Assembly (NCBI GenBank): GCA_019114265.1
Contig: DXFV01000052.1
Span: forward strand, 1-37,700
Reading direction: 5' to 3'
DNA from: Anaerofilum faecale
GTDB taxonomy: Bacteria > Bacillota > Clostridia > Oscillospirales > Ruminococcaceae
DNA length: 37,700 nucleotides
Shown here: positions 1-8,971 of the stretch, one piece after another
Position numbering within the stretch: position 1 is the first letter of the stretch
Layout of the letters: the number at the start of each line of letters is the position of its first letter
Program-made: the position numbers and the translations under genes
The notes under the pieces: model-generated
What the model was told of the DNA's origin: nothing
The model's input: only the letters and a program-made list of their open reading frames with translations
Databases searched by the model: none

Positions 1-1080
1 GTCGTGGCCGCCGCCGAGGCCCGCACCGCGCTGGCGGCCCACCGCGTCGATCTCGTCGATGAAGATGATGCAGGGCGCGGTGCGCTTGGCTTTGTCGAAC
101 AGGTCGCGCACGCGGGAGGCGCCCACGCCGACGTACATCTCAACAAAGTCGGAGCCGGAGATGGAGTAGAAGGGGACGCCGGCCTCGCCTGCGCAGGCGC
201 GCGCCAGCAGCGTTTTGCCGGTGCCCGGAGGGCCCACCAGCAGCACGCCGTGCGGGATGCGGGCGCCCAGCGAATTGAAGCGGGAGGGGTCTTTCAGGAA
301 TTCCACGATCTCCTGCAGCTCTTCCTTCTCCTCGTCGGCGCCCGCCACATCGGCAAAGGTGGCCTTGCGGGAGTCCTCGCTGCCGTTCTTGATGCGGGCG
401 CGGCCGACGTTCATCGCCTTGCCGCCGCCGCTCTGGTTGTACATCATGAAGATCACAAAGCCCAGCGAACCCAGCATCAGCACATACAGGATGATATCGC
501 CCCACGGGAACTGGCTCTTCAGCTGGGGCATGTCGTACTCCATGCGGTCGTTGGGATGGGACTCGTTGTACGCATCCACATATTCCTGGAATTCATTCAG
601 GAACAGGTTGATATACGGCAGCTTGTAGCGGATCACTTCCACGTTCTGCTTTTTCAGCCAGGCGGCATAACTCTCTTCCATGCGCTCCCGCACGCTGTTT
701 TCCGTATACAGCGGCTCCAGGCCCAGCTGTTCGGTCATGCGCTGGCCGGTGGAGTTGAGATGCACCGGCTTTTGCGGTTCGGAAGCAGTTCCCCCGTCCC
801 CCCGCAGCAGCGGGGTGAGAAGGTTGTCTTCGCCGGAGTTCGACGAAAGGCCCAGTTTCCTGGCCGTGCCCTTGGGGACGGTGAGCTCCAGCACGCCCGT
901 GTTGATGTCCAGATAAAATTCCGATACCTTTTCGTCCTCGAACAGATACATGATCTGGGAATAATCCACATCGCTCTGGCTGGTGGAGGCGGCGGAATCA
1001 AAGACGACCACCAGCACCCCCACCAGTGCCAGTGCAACGATCAGGGGCAGAAAGCTGGTGAATTTGGGTTTTTTTGTCAA
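1..1080 (-). CDS. ftsH: ATP-dependent membrane zinc protease FtsH, N-terminal 360 residues (cut by window edge)
   Basis: Membrane-anchored AAA+ protease that removes damaged or short-lived membrane and cytosolic proteins. Only the N-terminal part is here. Seen: a first membrane segment at about residues 10-28, an extracytoplasmic domain at about 29-192, a second membrane segment at about 194-213, then the AAA module with Walker A GPPGTGKT (283-290), pore loop YVGVGA (316-321) and Walker B IIFIDEID (338-345). The zinc-protease domain lies beyond the edge. The start is TTG at 1080, chosen because GAGGAG sits 9 nt upstream and the frame enters the first membrane segment at once; the nearby ATG at 1097 runs into a stop. 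The ATPase begins about 90 residues later than in E. coli FtsH because the outside domain is larger. It follows tilS and hpt, the usual Firmicute order. Identification is firm; the exact start is likely. Confidence 0.95.
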   Translation of the reverse strand, partial: MTKKPKFTSFLPLIVALALVGVLVVVFDSAASTSQSDVDYSQIMYLFEDEKVSEFYLDINTGVLELTVPKGTARKLGLSSNSGEDNLLTPLLRGDGGTASEPQKPVHLNSTGQRMTEQLGLEPLYTENSVRERMEESYAAWLKKQNVEVIRYKLPYINLFLNEFQEYVDAYNESHPNDRMEYDMPQLKSQFPWGDIILYVLMLGSLGFVIFMMYNQSGGGKAMNVGRARIKNGSEDSRKATFADVAGADEEKEELQEIVEFLKDPSRFNSLGARIPHGVLLVGPPGTGKTLLARACAGEAGVPFYSISGSDFVEMYVGVGASRVRDLFDKAKRTAPCIIFIDEIDAVGRQRGAGLGGGHD

Positions 1081-1105
1081 TCCATTTCACTCCTCATGTT
1101 CAAAC

Positions 1106-1162
1106 GCCGCATTTCATCGGCATCTGCAAAATGCGGCAAACGGGCGGCCTTGCAGCCGCCCG
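1106..1162 (-). promoter_or_regulatory. Two tandem hairpins in the hpt-ftsH gap
   Basis: The 111-nt gap holds two strong inverted repeats read on the minus strand. The first has 8-bp arms, CGGGCGGC (1141-1148) and GCCGCCCG (1155-1162). The second has 9-bp arms, GCCGCATTT (1106-1114) and AAATGCGGC (1129-1137), and ends about 10 nt before the ftsH Shine-Dalgarno sequence. Neither is followed by a long U run (only GTTTG), so they look more like processing, stability or attenuation structures than a full terminator. Structures are seen; the role is inference. Confidence 0.5.
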
Positions 1163-1191
1163 CACGGCCCGCGCTTGGGGACCGCTCTGCT

Positions 1192-1749
1192 TCACACCGA
1201 ATACACTTCGGGCTTCAGCACGCCAATGTACGGCAGATTGCGGTATTTCTCGTCGTAGTCCAGGCCGTAGCCGATCACGAAATCGTCCGGCACCTCGAAG
1301 CCGACATAATCTGCCTTGATGTCGGCCTTGCGGCGAGCCGGTTTGTCCAGCAGGGTGACGATGCGGATGGAGGCCGGGCCGCGGTCCTGCAGGATGCCCT
1401 TGATATAGCTGAGGGTCAGGCCGGAGTCCAGAATGTCCTCCACGATCAGGATATGGCGGTCCTTCAGGGGCACGTCCAGATCCTTCACGATCTTCACCAC
1501 GCCGCTGCTCTTGACGCCCGAACCATAGGACGACACCACCATGAAGTCGATCTCGGCGGGGGTGTCGATGGCGCGCATCAGGTCGGCCAGGAACACGACC
1601 GCGCCCTTCAGCACGGTGACCAGCAGCAGGTTCTTGCCGCGGTATTCCTCGGTGATGACCCTGCCCAGCTCCTGTACCTTGTTCTTGATCTCTTCCTCGC
1701 TCAGAAGAACTTTCAGCACATCGTCCTTCATTCTATACGATTCGTTCAT
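1192..1749 (-). CDS. hpt: Hypoxanthine phosphoribosyltransferase
   Basis: Converts hypoxanthine (and usually guanine) plus PRPP to IMP/GMP in purine salvage; cytosolic. The 185-residue protein has the type I phosphoribosyltransferase PRPP loop, VEDILDSGLT, in the middle, the flexible-loop region SSYGSG before it, and a C-terminal part that fits the bacterial HPRT family in length. The start at 1749 has AGGAGG with good spacing; a second in-frame ATG six codons in is possible. The start codon overlaps the tilS stop in an ATGA arrangement, so the two are probably translationally coupled. The tilS-hpt-ftsH order is conserved in Firmicutes, and in Bacillus HprT and TilS have been linked to ftsH control (family knowledge, not shown here). 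Confidence 0.96.
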   Translation of the reverse strand: MNESYRMKDDVLKVLLSEEEIKNKVQELGRVITEEYRGKNLLLVTVLKGAVVFLADLMRAIDTPAEIDFMVVSSYGSGVKSSGVVKIVKDLDVPLKDRHILIVEDILDSGLTLSYIKGILQDRGPASIRIVTLLDKPARRKADIKADYVGFEVPDDFVIGYGLDYDEKYRNLPYIGVLKPEVYSV

Positions 1750-3122
1750 TTCGTCTCCTCCTTATTTTCACTGCAAAAGGCGCGGATGCACAGCGTGCCT
1801 GTGCGGCCGGTATGGCCCGGCAGGCAGCCGAACCCCTGCCCATAGATCCACAGCACCCGGCTGCCGCTCGCCAGCACCGGCAGCAGCGGCCGCACACCGG
1901 CAGGCACTCCCTGCTCCTGCAGAAATCTGCGCAGCGGTTTGGAGAGCCCGCGCCCGATCGGCCAAAAGCGATCGCCCGGCCTTGGGGTGCGCAGGACCGT
2001 GTCATCTGGTATTTTATCACAATCCGCGCAAGAGTTTAAGACTTTTTTATGAACTTGCGGGCGAATGTTTGCATTTTGCCCCGATTCACACCAGATTTTC
2101 ACACAAAATCCGCCCGGAAAGTGATATTCTCCCTCCCGGAGCGGGAAACCTGGCGGCGGATCGGCCGGCAGCGGGGCGGGTGTTTCCCGCCGCAGGACCC
2201 CCGCCGTGCGCCGCATCTGCTGCCCGCCCGGCAGCTGGCAGCACACCGTCCGGCCCAGCACCAGCCCTTCCAGGCGGTCGATCAAAAGGCGGTCGGCCTG
2301 CTGCCCGCACAGCTGCGCCAGCGCGGCGCGGCGGACCACCCCCGGCGCATCGGCCAGCACCGACGCGCGCCAGCCCTCCCCCGCACGGGCGTTTTCTAAC
2401 AGGTTGGCCGCTGCATCGGCCAGGTATGCATCCAGCGCGCGCATTTCTTCGCAGAAGGCGGCCAGGTGCTCCACCGCCGCCGTGTTCACTCCGCGCAGCG
2501 CGGGGATGGCGGCCTGCCGCAGCCGGTTGCGGGCATAGAGGGCGCTTTCGTTGGTGCTGTCCTGCACGAAATCCAGCCCGCAGGCCGCGCAGTAGCCCTC
2601 GACCTCGGCGCGGGATACCGTCAGCAGCGGGCGGATGAAGGGCAGGCGCACCGGCGGAATCCCCGCGGAGCCGTGCAGCCCGGCGCCGCGCGCCAGGCGG
2701 AACAGCAGCGTTTCGGCCTGGTCGTCGGCGGTGTGGGCGGTGGCGATGCGGCAGCCCGACGCGGCGAGGCGCTCGAAACATCCATACCGCAGCCGGCGCG
2801 CCCATTCCTCCTGCCCGGCAGACGGCGGCGTGCAGTTCATGTCGGCGGCGCGGCAGACGGTGAGGGGCACGCCCCGGCGGCGGCAGAGCGCCCGGACAAA
2901 GGCTTCGTCCCGGTCGGCCTCCTCGCCGCGCAGGCCGTGGTTCACATGCACCGCCGTCACCCTCACATCCAGGCGTTCAGACAGCGCCAGCAGCGCGGCC
3001 AGCAGGGCGACGGAATCCGCCCCGCCCGACACCGCCGCCGCCACGGTATCGCCGGGACGCAGCATCGAAAAGCGGCCGATCTGGGCAAAAACTTTCTGTT
3101 CAAACGCTTCTTTTTCACTCAT
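1746..3122 (-). CDS. tilS: tRNA(Ile)-lysidine synthase
   Basis: ATP-dependent enzyme that converts C34 of the CAU-anticodon isoleucine tRNA to lysidine so that it reads AUA. About 458 residues. The N-terminal PP-loop ATP pyrophosphatase motif SGGADS lies near residues 33-38, followed by HVNHGLRG and TAHTADDQAETLLFR, both typical of TilS. The C-terminal part carries the TilS C-terminal domain (PRPGDRFWPIGRG...KPLRRFLQEQGVP). The start is taken at 3122 (MSEKEAF), where the codon overlaps the dnaB stop as ATGAGTGA; there is no strong Shine-Dalgarno sequence, so expression probably depends on dnaB translation. Upstream in-frame ATGs lie deep inside dnaB. The stop overlaps the hpt start. Confidence 0.95.
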   Translation of the reverse strand: MSEKEAFEQKVFAQIGRFSMLRPGDTVAAAVSGGADSVALLAALLALSERLDVRVTAVHVNHGLRGEEADRDEAFVRALCRRRGVPLTVCRAADMNCTPPSAGQEEWARRLRYGCFERLAASGCRIATAHTADDQAETLLFRLARGAGLHGSAGIPPVRLPFIRPLLTVSRAEVEGYCAACGLDFVQDSTNESALYARNRLRQAAIPALRGVNTAAVEHLAAFCEEMRALDAYLADAAANLLENARAGEGWRASVLADAPGVVRRAALAQLCGQQADRLLIDRLEGLVLGRTVCCQLPGGQQMRRTAGVLRRETPAPLPADPPPGFPLREGEYHFPGGFCVKIWCESGQNANIRPQVHKKVLNSCADCDKIPDDTVLRTPRPGDRFWPIGRGLSKPLRRFLQEQGVPAGVRPLLPVLASGSRVLWIYGQGFGCLPGHTGRTGTLCIRAFCSENKEETK

Positions 3123-4536
3123 GCACATAGTCCACATCGGTGAAGCGGGTGTGCGCGCCGTCCCAGGCAAGGTCCACCTTGCCCACCTCGCCGTGGCGGT
3201 TTTTGGCCACGATGCACTCGGCGGTGCGGCTGTCCACCTCTTCTCCCCCGTTTTCCCCGGCGTTGCCGCCGGTGGATTTGTAGTAGCCCGGGCGGTAGAG
3301 GAAGAGCACCACGTCGGCGTCCTGCTCGATGGAACCGGAATCGCGCAGGTCGCTCAGCACCGGGCGGTGGTCCGACCGGCCGCTGGATTTCTCGGCGGCA
3401 CGGCTGAGCTGGGACAGCGCGATCACCGGCACGTTCAGCTCTTTCGCCATGATCTTGAGGTTTCGGGTGATCTCGCTGATCTCCTGCACGCGGTTGTCGC
3501 TGCGGCGGCCGCTGCTCATCAATTGCAGGTAGTCGATGATGACCACGCCCACGTTGGGGCGGGACGGGTCCTGGTTGATGCGCAGGATCTTGGCCTTCAT
3601 CTCCGGGATGGTGATAGACGATGTATCGTCCATATAGATGGGGGTCTCAAACATGATGTTGGCGGCGGCGGCCAAATCGTCCCACTCCTGGCCGGTGAGC
3701 TGGCCGGTGCGGAAGGCCTGGCTGCTGATGCCGCCCTCGGCCGACAGAATGCGGCCGGAGAGCTGGTCTTTGGTCATTTCCAGGGAAAAAATGGCCACCG
3801 GCACCTTCTGCTTTTTGGCCACGTTGGTGGCGATGTTTAGTGCGAAGCTGGTCTTTCCCATGCCGGGACGGGCCGCCAGAATGATGAGGTCCGACCGGCC
3901 CAGGCCGGTGAGCATCGTATCCAGATAGGAAAACCCGGTGGGGATGCCCAGGTACTTGTCGCGGTCCTCGCCGGACAGGTTCTGCAGATTGGTGTAGATG
4001 TCCAGGATGGAGTCCCGGATATGGCTCAGCTCGTTGGCGCCCTGCCCGCCGCGCAGCTGGTAGAGCTTCTGTTCGGCGCTCTCCAGCACAAGGTCGGGGC
4101 TGGTGCTCTCGGACGCCTGGCGCACCAGCGACTGGCCCACCTGGATCAGCTGGCGCATGCGGTACTGTTGCTGGACGATGCGGGCGTATTCCCCCGCATT
4201 CGAGATGGCGGGCACCGTTTCGGCCAGCTGGGCCAGATAGGTTTTCGCCTCGTCGGCGCCGCTGAAAATGTCCGCCTTTTCCACCGCGTCCAGCACCGTC
4301 ACCACGTCGATGGGCATGCCGGCGGTGTACAGGCGGGTCATCTCGGCGTAGATGCCGGCGTTCTGGGCCGAATAGAACATCTCGCTGCGCAGTGTGTTCA
4401 CCAGCTGGTTGAGCACCGGCGGTTCCAGCAGGATCGCCCCCAGCACCGACTGCTCCGCCTGCATGTTGTGCGGCAGCGGCCCGGACAGGCCCTCTGTGAG
4501 AAAGTCCGCTGCATCGCGGCGTTTTGTATCATCCAT
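3115..4536 (-). CDS. dnaB: Replicative DNA helicase DnaB (DnaC in Bacillus naming)
   Basis: Hexameric helicase that unwinds DNA at the replication fork and recruits primase. The 473-residue protein has an N-terminal helical domain beginning LPHNMQAEQSVLGAILL (about 21-37), a linker, and a RecA-like ATPase domain with LGIPTGFSYLDTML (196-209), Walker A ARPGMGKTS (222-230), and the later DYLQLM and SQLSRAAE motifs. No intein is visible. An AGAGGTG site lies 7 nt before the ATG. It lies downstream of rplI with a hairpin in the gap, and overlaps tilS by 8 nt. gdpP-rplI-dnaB is a well known Firmicute order. Confidence 0.97.
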   Translation of the reverse strand: MDDTKRRDAADFLTEGLSGPLPHNMQAEQSVLGAILLEPPVLNQLVNTLRSEMFYSAQNAGIYAEMTRLYTAGMPIDVVTVLDAVEKADIFSGADEAKTYLAQLAETVPAISNAGEYARIVQQQYRMRQLIQVGQSLVRQASESTSPDLVLESAEQKLYQLRGGQGANELSHIRDSILDIYTNLQNLSGEDRDKYLGIPTGFSYLDTMLTGLGRSDLIILAARPGMGKTSFALNIATNVAKKQKVPVAIFSLEMTKDQLSGRILSAEGGISSQAFRTGQLTGQEWDDLAAAANIMFETPIYMDDTSSITIPEMKAKILRINQDPSRPNVGVVIIDYLQLMSSGRRSDNRVQEISEITRNLKIMAKELNVPVIALSQLSRAAEKSSGRSDHRPVLSDLRDSGSIEQDADVVLFLYRPGYYKSTGGNAGENGGEEVDSRTAECIVAKNRHGEVGKVDLAWDGAHTRFTDVDYVHE

Positions 4537-4572
4537 TCCTGTTCACCTCTGCTGCGGGGAACCGACGCAAAA

Positions 4573-4606
4573 CGGCCACGAGGACCCGCGCAGGGTGTCG
4601 TGGCCG
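4573..4606 (-). terminator. Hairpin between rplI and dnaB, weak terminator or attenuator
   Basis: Perfect 9-bp arms CGGCCACGA (4573-4581) and TCGTGGCCG (4598-4606) enclose a further ACCC/GGGT pairing. On the minus strand it is followed by only GTTTTGCG, so termination would be partial. It sits just after the rplI stop and before the dnaB ribosome binding site, where it could lower dnaB output relative to the abundant ribosomal protein. The hairpin is seen; the role is inference. Confidence 0.5.
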
Positions 4607-4613
4607 CAGTGGG

Positions 4614-5060
4614 TCATTCCTCCACTTTTGCCGTGCAGCTGCCCACCACGCCGGGGTGCAGCTTGACCTGTACCTGATAGCTGCCGAACGCCTTGATCTC
4701 CTTGACGTCCAGCACGATCTTGCGCTTGTCGATGGTGGCGCCCAGCTTCTGGGACAGCGCCGCGGCGATGTCCTTCGCCGTCACCGAACCGAACAGGCGT
4801 CCGCCGCTGCCGGCCTTCGCCTTGATGACCACCGTCTGGTCCTTGATTTTGGCGGCCAGCGCCTGGGCGGCGGCCAGCTCTTCGGCGGCATGATGGGCGC
4901 GCGCCTCGTTCTTGGTGCGCACTTCGTTCACCGCGGAGGCGTCGGCCGGGGCGGCCAGCCCGCGCGGGAAGAGGTAGTTGCGGGCGTAGCCGTCCGACAC
5001 CTCGTGGATCTCGTCTTTTTTGCCGATGCTCTTGACATCCTGCTTCAGAATCACTTTCAT
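4614..5060 (-). CDS. rplI: Large ribosomal subunit protein bL9
   Basis: Ribosomal protein L9, a two-domain protein of the large subunit near the L1 stalk. The 148-residue length is standard. The N-terminal signature is clear: MKVILKQDVKSIGKKDE, then VSDGYARNYLFPRGLA at about 22-37. A long connecting helix rich in Ala/Glu/Lys follows, then the C-terminal domain with GRLFGSVTAKDIA (about 87-99). The start has an AGGAGCAAGAA-type site just upstream. It lies 25 nt after gdpP and 77 nt before dnaB, so the three are likely cotranscribed. Confidence 0.97.
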   Translation of the reverse strand: MKVILKQDVKSIGKKDEIHEVSDGYARNYLFPRGLAAPADASAVNEVRTKNEARAHHAAEELAAAQALAAKIKDQTVVIKAKAGSGGRLFGSVTAKDIAAALSQKLGATIDKRKIVLDVKEIKAFGSYQVQVKLHPGVVGSCTAKVEE

Positions 5061-5085
5061 CGTTTCTTGCTCCTTTCGGGTCTGC

Positions 5086-7065
5086 TCACCGCTGGCTGCG
5101 GCTGCGCTCCCGGTTTTCGTTTTTGCGGTATTCCTCGATGGCGGCCAGGATCATCTGGCGCGCCTGGGCGACCGTGGTATTTTTCAGCTGGGCGCCGGCC
5201 ATCGTGAGGTGGCCGCCGCCGCCCAGCTTCTCCAGAATCACCTGCACGTTCACCTCGCCCAGGCTGCGGGCGGAGATGTTCACCTGCCCGTTCATCTCCA
5301 CCGCCACCACACTGGCCTGTACCCCGTCGATGGTGAGCAGGTCGTTCGCCGCCTGCGGCACCACCACCGCCATCTCGGACGGCAGACCGCTGGTGACGAC
5401 CACCGCGCAGCCGTGGTACAGCTTTGCCTCGGTGACCAGGCGGCTCTTCCATTCGTAGGCGGCAAAGCTGGAGGAAAACAGCTTTTTCACCTTCTGGGTC
5501 TGCGCGCCCATCCGCCGCAGATAGGCGGCGGCCTCAAAGGTGCGCACGCCGGTGTGCAGCGCAAAGGTGCGGGTATCCAGGGTGATGCCGGCCAGCAGCG
5601 CCTGCGCTTCCAGAGGGGTGAGACGGTCGCGGTCGTCGCCGTCCACATACTGCAGCAGCTCGCTGACCAGCTCACAGGTGGAGCTGGCGTAGGGCTCGTG
5701 GTAGCTGATGACCGCATTTTCAATGTACCCCACGCACTTGCGGTGGTGGTCGATGAGGACGACGTTTTTGCAGGCCTGGTAGACCTCCCGGCTCTCCAGC
5801 AGGTACGGCAGATGGGTGTCCACGATCACCAGCAGCGTCTTTGGCGTGATCGAGTCCAGCACCTCTTCCGGCAGCATGAAATCATCGCCGTAGCCGGCGT
5901 CGATCATCTCGTCCACCAGGTTTTCGGCCAGGCTCTCCTTCTTCTTGATGACGATGGCGGCCGGCTTTTTGCAGATGCGGCAGATGCGCAGCACGCCGAT
6001 GGCGGCGCCCACCGCGTCCAGATCCGAAGCGCGGTGGCCCATGATGAGCACGCTGTCGCTCTGGTGGATGAGGTCGGTGAGAGCGGCGGCCACGATGCGG
6101 CTTTTCACCTTGCTGCGCTTTTCCACGCTCTGGGACACGCCGCCGTAGAAGGCAAAGCCGTCCGCCGTGCGCACAGCGGCCTGGTCGCCGCCGCGGCCCA
6201 GCGCCATGTCCAGCGCCTGCGCGGCCATTTTCTGGCATTCCACCAATGTTTTTCCGCCGCGCCCCACGCCGATGGAGAGGGTGACGGCGGCGTGTTCCCC
6301 GCCGATCTGGCGCGCCTTATCCAGCAGATCGAAGCGCGCGGCCACCATGTCCTTGATGTGCCGCTCCTCCACCACCGCGATATAGCGGCTGGTGGATACG
6401 CGGGCCAGGAAGCCGGTGGTGCGGCCGATGTAGCTCTCCAGCAGGCGGTTGACCTCGCCCACGATCCGCGCGCGCTCGGATTCCCGCAGCTCGCGCAGGA
6501 TCTCGTCGTAGGTGTCCAGCTCGATGATCATGTAGGCCGGGCGGCTGGCTGTGTACTCCGCCGCCTGGCGCTTGAGTTCGGTGTTCTCGATCAGGTAGGC
6601 CACGAACAGCTTGCCGTCGGCCTCTCCGGGACTGCCGTAGACGGTATAGCGCACGCCTTCCCGCTCGACGTCCTGCCCGGTGGGCCCGGCGCATTTCTGC
6701 AGCTCCAGGCCCGGGAACAGACGCCCCACCGACAGCAGGCACTGGTCCTCCCCGTGCAGCACCTGCTGCCGGAAGGTATCGTTGTACCAGATCATGCTCT
6801 TGCCGGACAGGATCATCACCGGGACCGGCAGGCTCATCAGGCTGTACTGCGCGGTGTGCTCGTTGTTGCCGCCGCGCAGCACGCTGGCGATCACCCGGCG
6901 GACCTGGCGCAGATTGAACCAGATCCCCAGCGCCAGCAGGAGCAGCAGCAGCGCCACCGGCACCAGAAGGATGGGCATGACGGCTGCCAGTGCCACGCCC
7001 AGCAGCAAACACACGGTGGCAAGCACCACCAGCAGCACGTCCACGCCCTGCATCGCTTTTTTCAT
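5086..7065 (-). CDS. gdpP: Cyclic-di-AMP phosphodiesterase GdpP (YybT family)
   Basis: Membrane-bound enzyme that degrades the second messenger c-di-AMP, which controls potassium and osmolyte uptake and cell-wall stress. In 659 residues: two membrane segments at about 8-30 and 32-50, a degenerate PAS domain (about 70-165), a degenerate GGDEF domain (about 175-305, no GGDEF motif), a DHH domain and a DHHA1 domain. Catalytic residues visible in the DHH domain are H344, D348 and D350 (GHRASDLDAVGA), D416 (VDTH), the DHH triplet 439-441 and D497 (LDTRT). DHHA1 has GGGGHLTMAGAQ. It follows rnj by 31 nt and precedes rplI by 25 nt. All key residues are present, so it should be active. Confidence 0.95.
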   Translation of the reverse strand: MKKAMQGVDVLLVVLATVCLLLGVALAAVMPILLVPVALLLLLLALGIWFNLRQVRRVIASVLRGGNNEHTAQYSLMSLPVPVMILSGKSMIWYNDTFRQQVLHGEDQCLLSVGRLFPGLELQKCAGPTGQDVEREGVRYTVYGSPGEADGKLFVAYLIENTELKRQAAEYTASRPAYMIIELDTYDEILRELRESERARIVGEVNRLLESYIGRTTGFLARVSTSRYIAVVEERHIKDMVAARFDLLDKARQIGGEHAAVTLSIGVGRGGKTLVECQKMAAQALDMALGRGGDQAAVRTADGFAFYGGVSQSVEKRSKVKSRIVAAALTDLIHQSDSVLIMGHRASDLDAVGAAIGVLRICRICKKPAAIVIKKKESLAENLVDEMIDAGYGDDFMLPEEVLDSITPKTLLVIVDTHLPYLLESREVYQACKNVVLIDHHRKCVGYIENAVISYHEPYASSTCELVSELLQYVDGDDRDRLTPLEAQALLAGITLDTRTFALHTGVRTFEAAAYLRRMGAQTQKVKKLFSSSFAAYEWKSRLVTEAKLYHGCAVVVTSGLPSEMAVVVPQAANDLLTIDGVQASVVAVEMNGQVNISARSLGEVNVQVILEKLGGGGHLTMAGAQLKNTTVAQARQMILAAIEEYRKNENRERSRSQR

Positions 7066-7096
7066 GCCACACGCCCCTTTCGCGGTGTTATGCCGG

Positions 7097-8971
7097 TCAT
7101 ACTTCCATCAGGATGGGAAGGATCATGGGGCTGCGGCGGGTGCGGCGGTACATGAAGGCCGACGCGGCCTCCCGCACGCGGGTCTTGACGCTGTTCCAGT
7201 CGCGCACATGCTCGGCGCGGCACTTCTCCAGCACCTGGCGCACCTGGTCGCAGGCGTCGTCGATCAGCTTTTCCGACTCCCGCACATACACGAAGCCGCG
7301 GGACACGATGTCCGGCCCGGCCAGGATCTCGCCGGTGCGCGCGTTGACGGTGGCCACGATGATGACCAGGCCGTCCTGCGACAGATGGCGGCGGTCCCGC
7401 AGGACCACGTTGCCCACGTCGCCCACGCCCAGGCCGTCCACCATCACGCTGCCCGCCGGGACCGGCTCGCCCACGCGGATGCCGTCCTGCGACAGGGTGA
7501 TGGAATCGCCGATCTCGGCGATGAGGATGCGGTCGGACGGGATGCCCAGGCTGGCTGCCGTCATGGCGTGCTTTTTCAGGTGCTTGTACTCGCCGTGGAC
7601 CGGCAGGAAGAATTTGGGATCGGCCAGCTTCAGGATCAGCTTCTGCTCCTCCTGGCAGGCGTGGCCCGACACGTGCACGTCGTACATCGACTCGTAGATC
7701 ACCTCGGCGCCCAGCTTGAGCAGGCCGTTCACCACCTTGGTGACCATCTTCTCGTTGCCGGGGATGGGGGTGGCGCTGATGATGATGAAGTCGCCGTCGC
7801 CCACCCGCACGTTGCGGTGGCTGGCGCTGCTCATGCGGGACAGCGCCGACAGCGGCTCGCCCTGGCTGCCGGTGGTGATGAGGACGATCTGCTCGGGCGG
7901 GAATTTGTTGATCTGCTCGATGTCGATCAGCACACCCTCCGGCGCGTGCAGATAGCCCAGCTCCAGCGCCATCGCGGTGTTGTTCACCATGCTCCGGCCG
8001 GACACCGCCACCTTGCGGCCGTGCTCGACGGCCATGTCGATGATCTGCTGGATGCGGTAGATGTTGGAGGCAAAGGTGGCAATGATGATGCGCTTTTTGC
8101 CCGCGCGGACAAACAGGTTCTCGAAGCTCTGGCCCACCTTGCGCTCGCTGGCGGTGAAACCGGGGCGCTCGGCGTTGGTGGAGTCGCTGAGCAGCGCCAG
8201 AACGCCCTTTTTGCCGTATTCCGCGATGGTGGCGAGGTCGGTGGTGGCGCCCGAGATGGGGGTGTAGTCGATCTTGAAGTCGCCGGTCTGGATGATGACG
8301 CCGGCCGGGCACTCGATGGCATAGCCCACCGCGTCGGGGATGGAGTGGTTCACCGAGATCGGCTCGATGGTAAAGCAGCCCAGGCTGAACTTCTGGCGGG
8401 GCTGCACCTCCATCATTCTGGTGCTGCCGCGCAGGCCGTGCTCCTCCAGCTTGTTGCCCAGCAGGCCCAGGGTCAGGCGGGTGGCGTAGATGGGGATGTT
8501 GATCTGCTTCAGCAGGTACGGGATGGCGCCGATGTGGTCCTCGTGGCCGTGGGTGATGATGAGGCCGCGGATGCGGTCTTTGTTCTGCACCAGGAAGGTG
8601 AAATCGGGGATGACCAGGTCCACGCCGAACATGTCGCTGTCCGGGAAAACCAGGCCGCAGTCCACCACGATCATATCCTCGCCGCACTCGTAGACGGTGA
8701 GGTTCTTGCCCACTTCGCCCAGGCCGCCCAGCGGGTAGATGGTGACCGGCACGGCGCCGGGTTTGCGGCGCTGCGGGGCGCGGCGGGGCCTCTGCTGGCC
8801 CTGCGGCCGCGGTTTGCGGGGCTGGCGGGCCGGCGCTTCGGGCGCGGCCGAGGCGGTCTTATTGGCGGCGCTCTTTTCCGCCGGGCGGTTCTGGGGACGG
8901 CGTGCGCGCGAGGCGCGGGGCTTTCGGGGGGCGTCTGCCGCCGGGGCGGCATGGGTGTTGTTTTCGCTCAT
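7097..8971 (-). CDS. rnj: Ribonuclease J with a basic N-terminal extension
   Basis: RNase J cuts mRNA and rRNA internally and also degrades 5'-to-3'; it is a main mRNA decay enzyme in Firmicutes. About 624 residues. Residues 1-72 are an Arg/Pro/Ala-rich, probably disordered tail. The metallo-beta-lactamase core starts at VTIYPLGGLGEVGKN (76-90) and has the metal-binding motif HGHEDH (141-146); the beta-CASP domain and the RNase J C-terminal domain follow (SGHACQEEQK and PVHGEYKHL are recognisable). The ATG at 8971 has GGAGG 7 nt upstream; an ATG six nt earlier is too close to that site. The frame stays open to 9274, but that part lies in the predicted 5' leader. It heads the minus-strand cluster with gdpP. 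Only one RNase J gene is in this window. Confidence 0.93.
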   Translation of the reverse strand: MSENNTHAAPAADAPRKPRASRARRPQNRPAEKSAANKTASAAPEAPARQPRKPRPQGQQRPRRAPQRRKPGAVPVTIYPLGGLGEVGKNLTVYECGEDMIVVDCGLVFPDSDMFGVDLVIPDFTFLVQNKDRIRGLIITHGHEDHIGAIPYLLKQINIPIYATRLTLGLLGNKLEEHGLRGSTRMMEVQPRQKFSLGCFTIEPISVNHSIPDAVGYAIECPAGVIIQTGDFKIDYTPISGATTDLATIAEYGKKGVLALLSDSTNAERPGFTASERKVGQSFENLFVRAGKKRIIIATFASNIYRIQQIIDMAVEHGRKVAVSGRSMVNNTAMALELGYLHAPEGVLIDIEQINKFPPEQIVLITTGSQGEPLSALSRMSSASHRNVRVGDGDFIIISATPIPGNEKMVTKVVNGLLKLGAEVIYESMYDVHVSGHACQEEQKLILKLADPKFFLPVHGEYKHLKKHAMTAASLGIPSDRILIAEIGDSITLSQDGIRVGEPVPAGSVMVDGLGVGDVGNVVLRDRRHLSQDGLVIIVATVNARTGEILAGPDIVSRGFVYVRESEKLIDDACDQVRQVLEKCRAEHVRDWNSVKTRVREAASAFMYRRTRRSPMILPILMEV

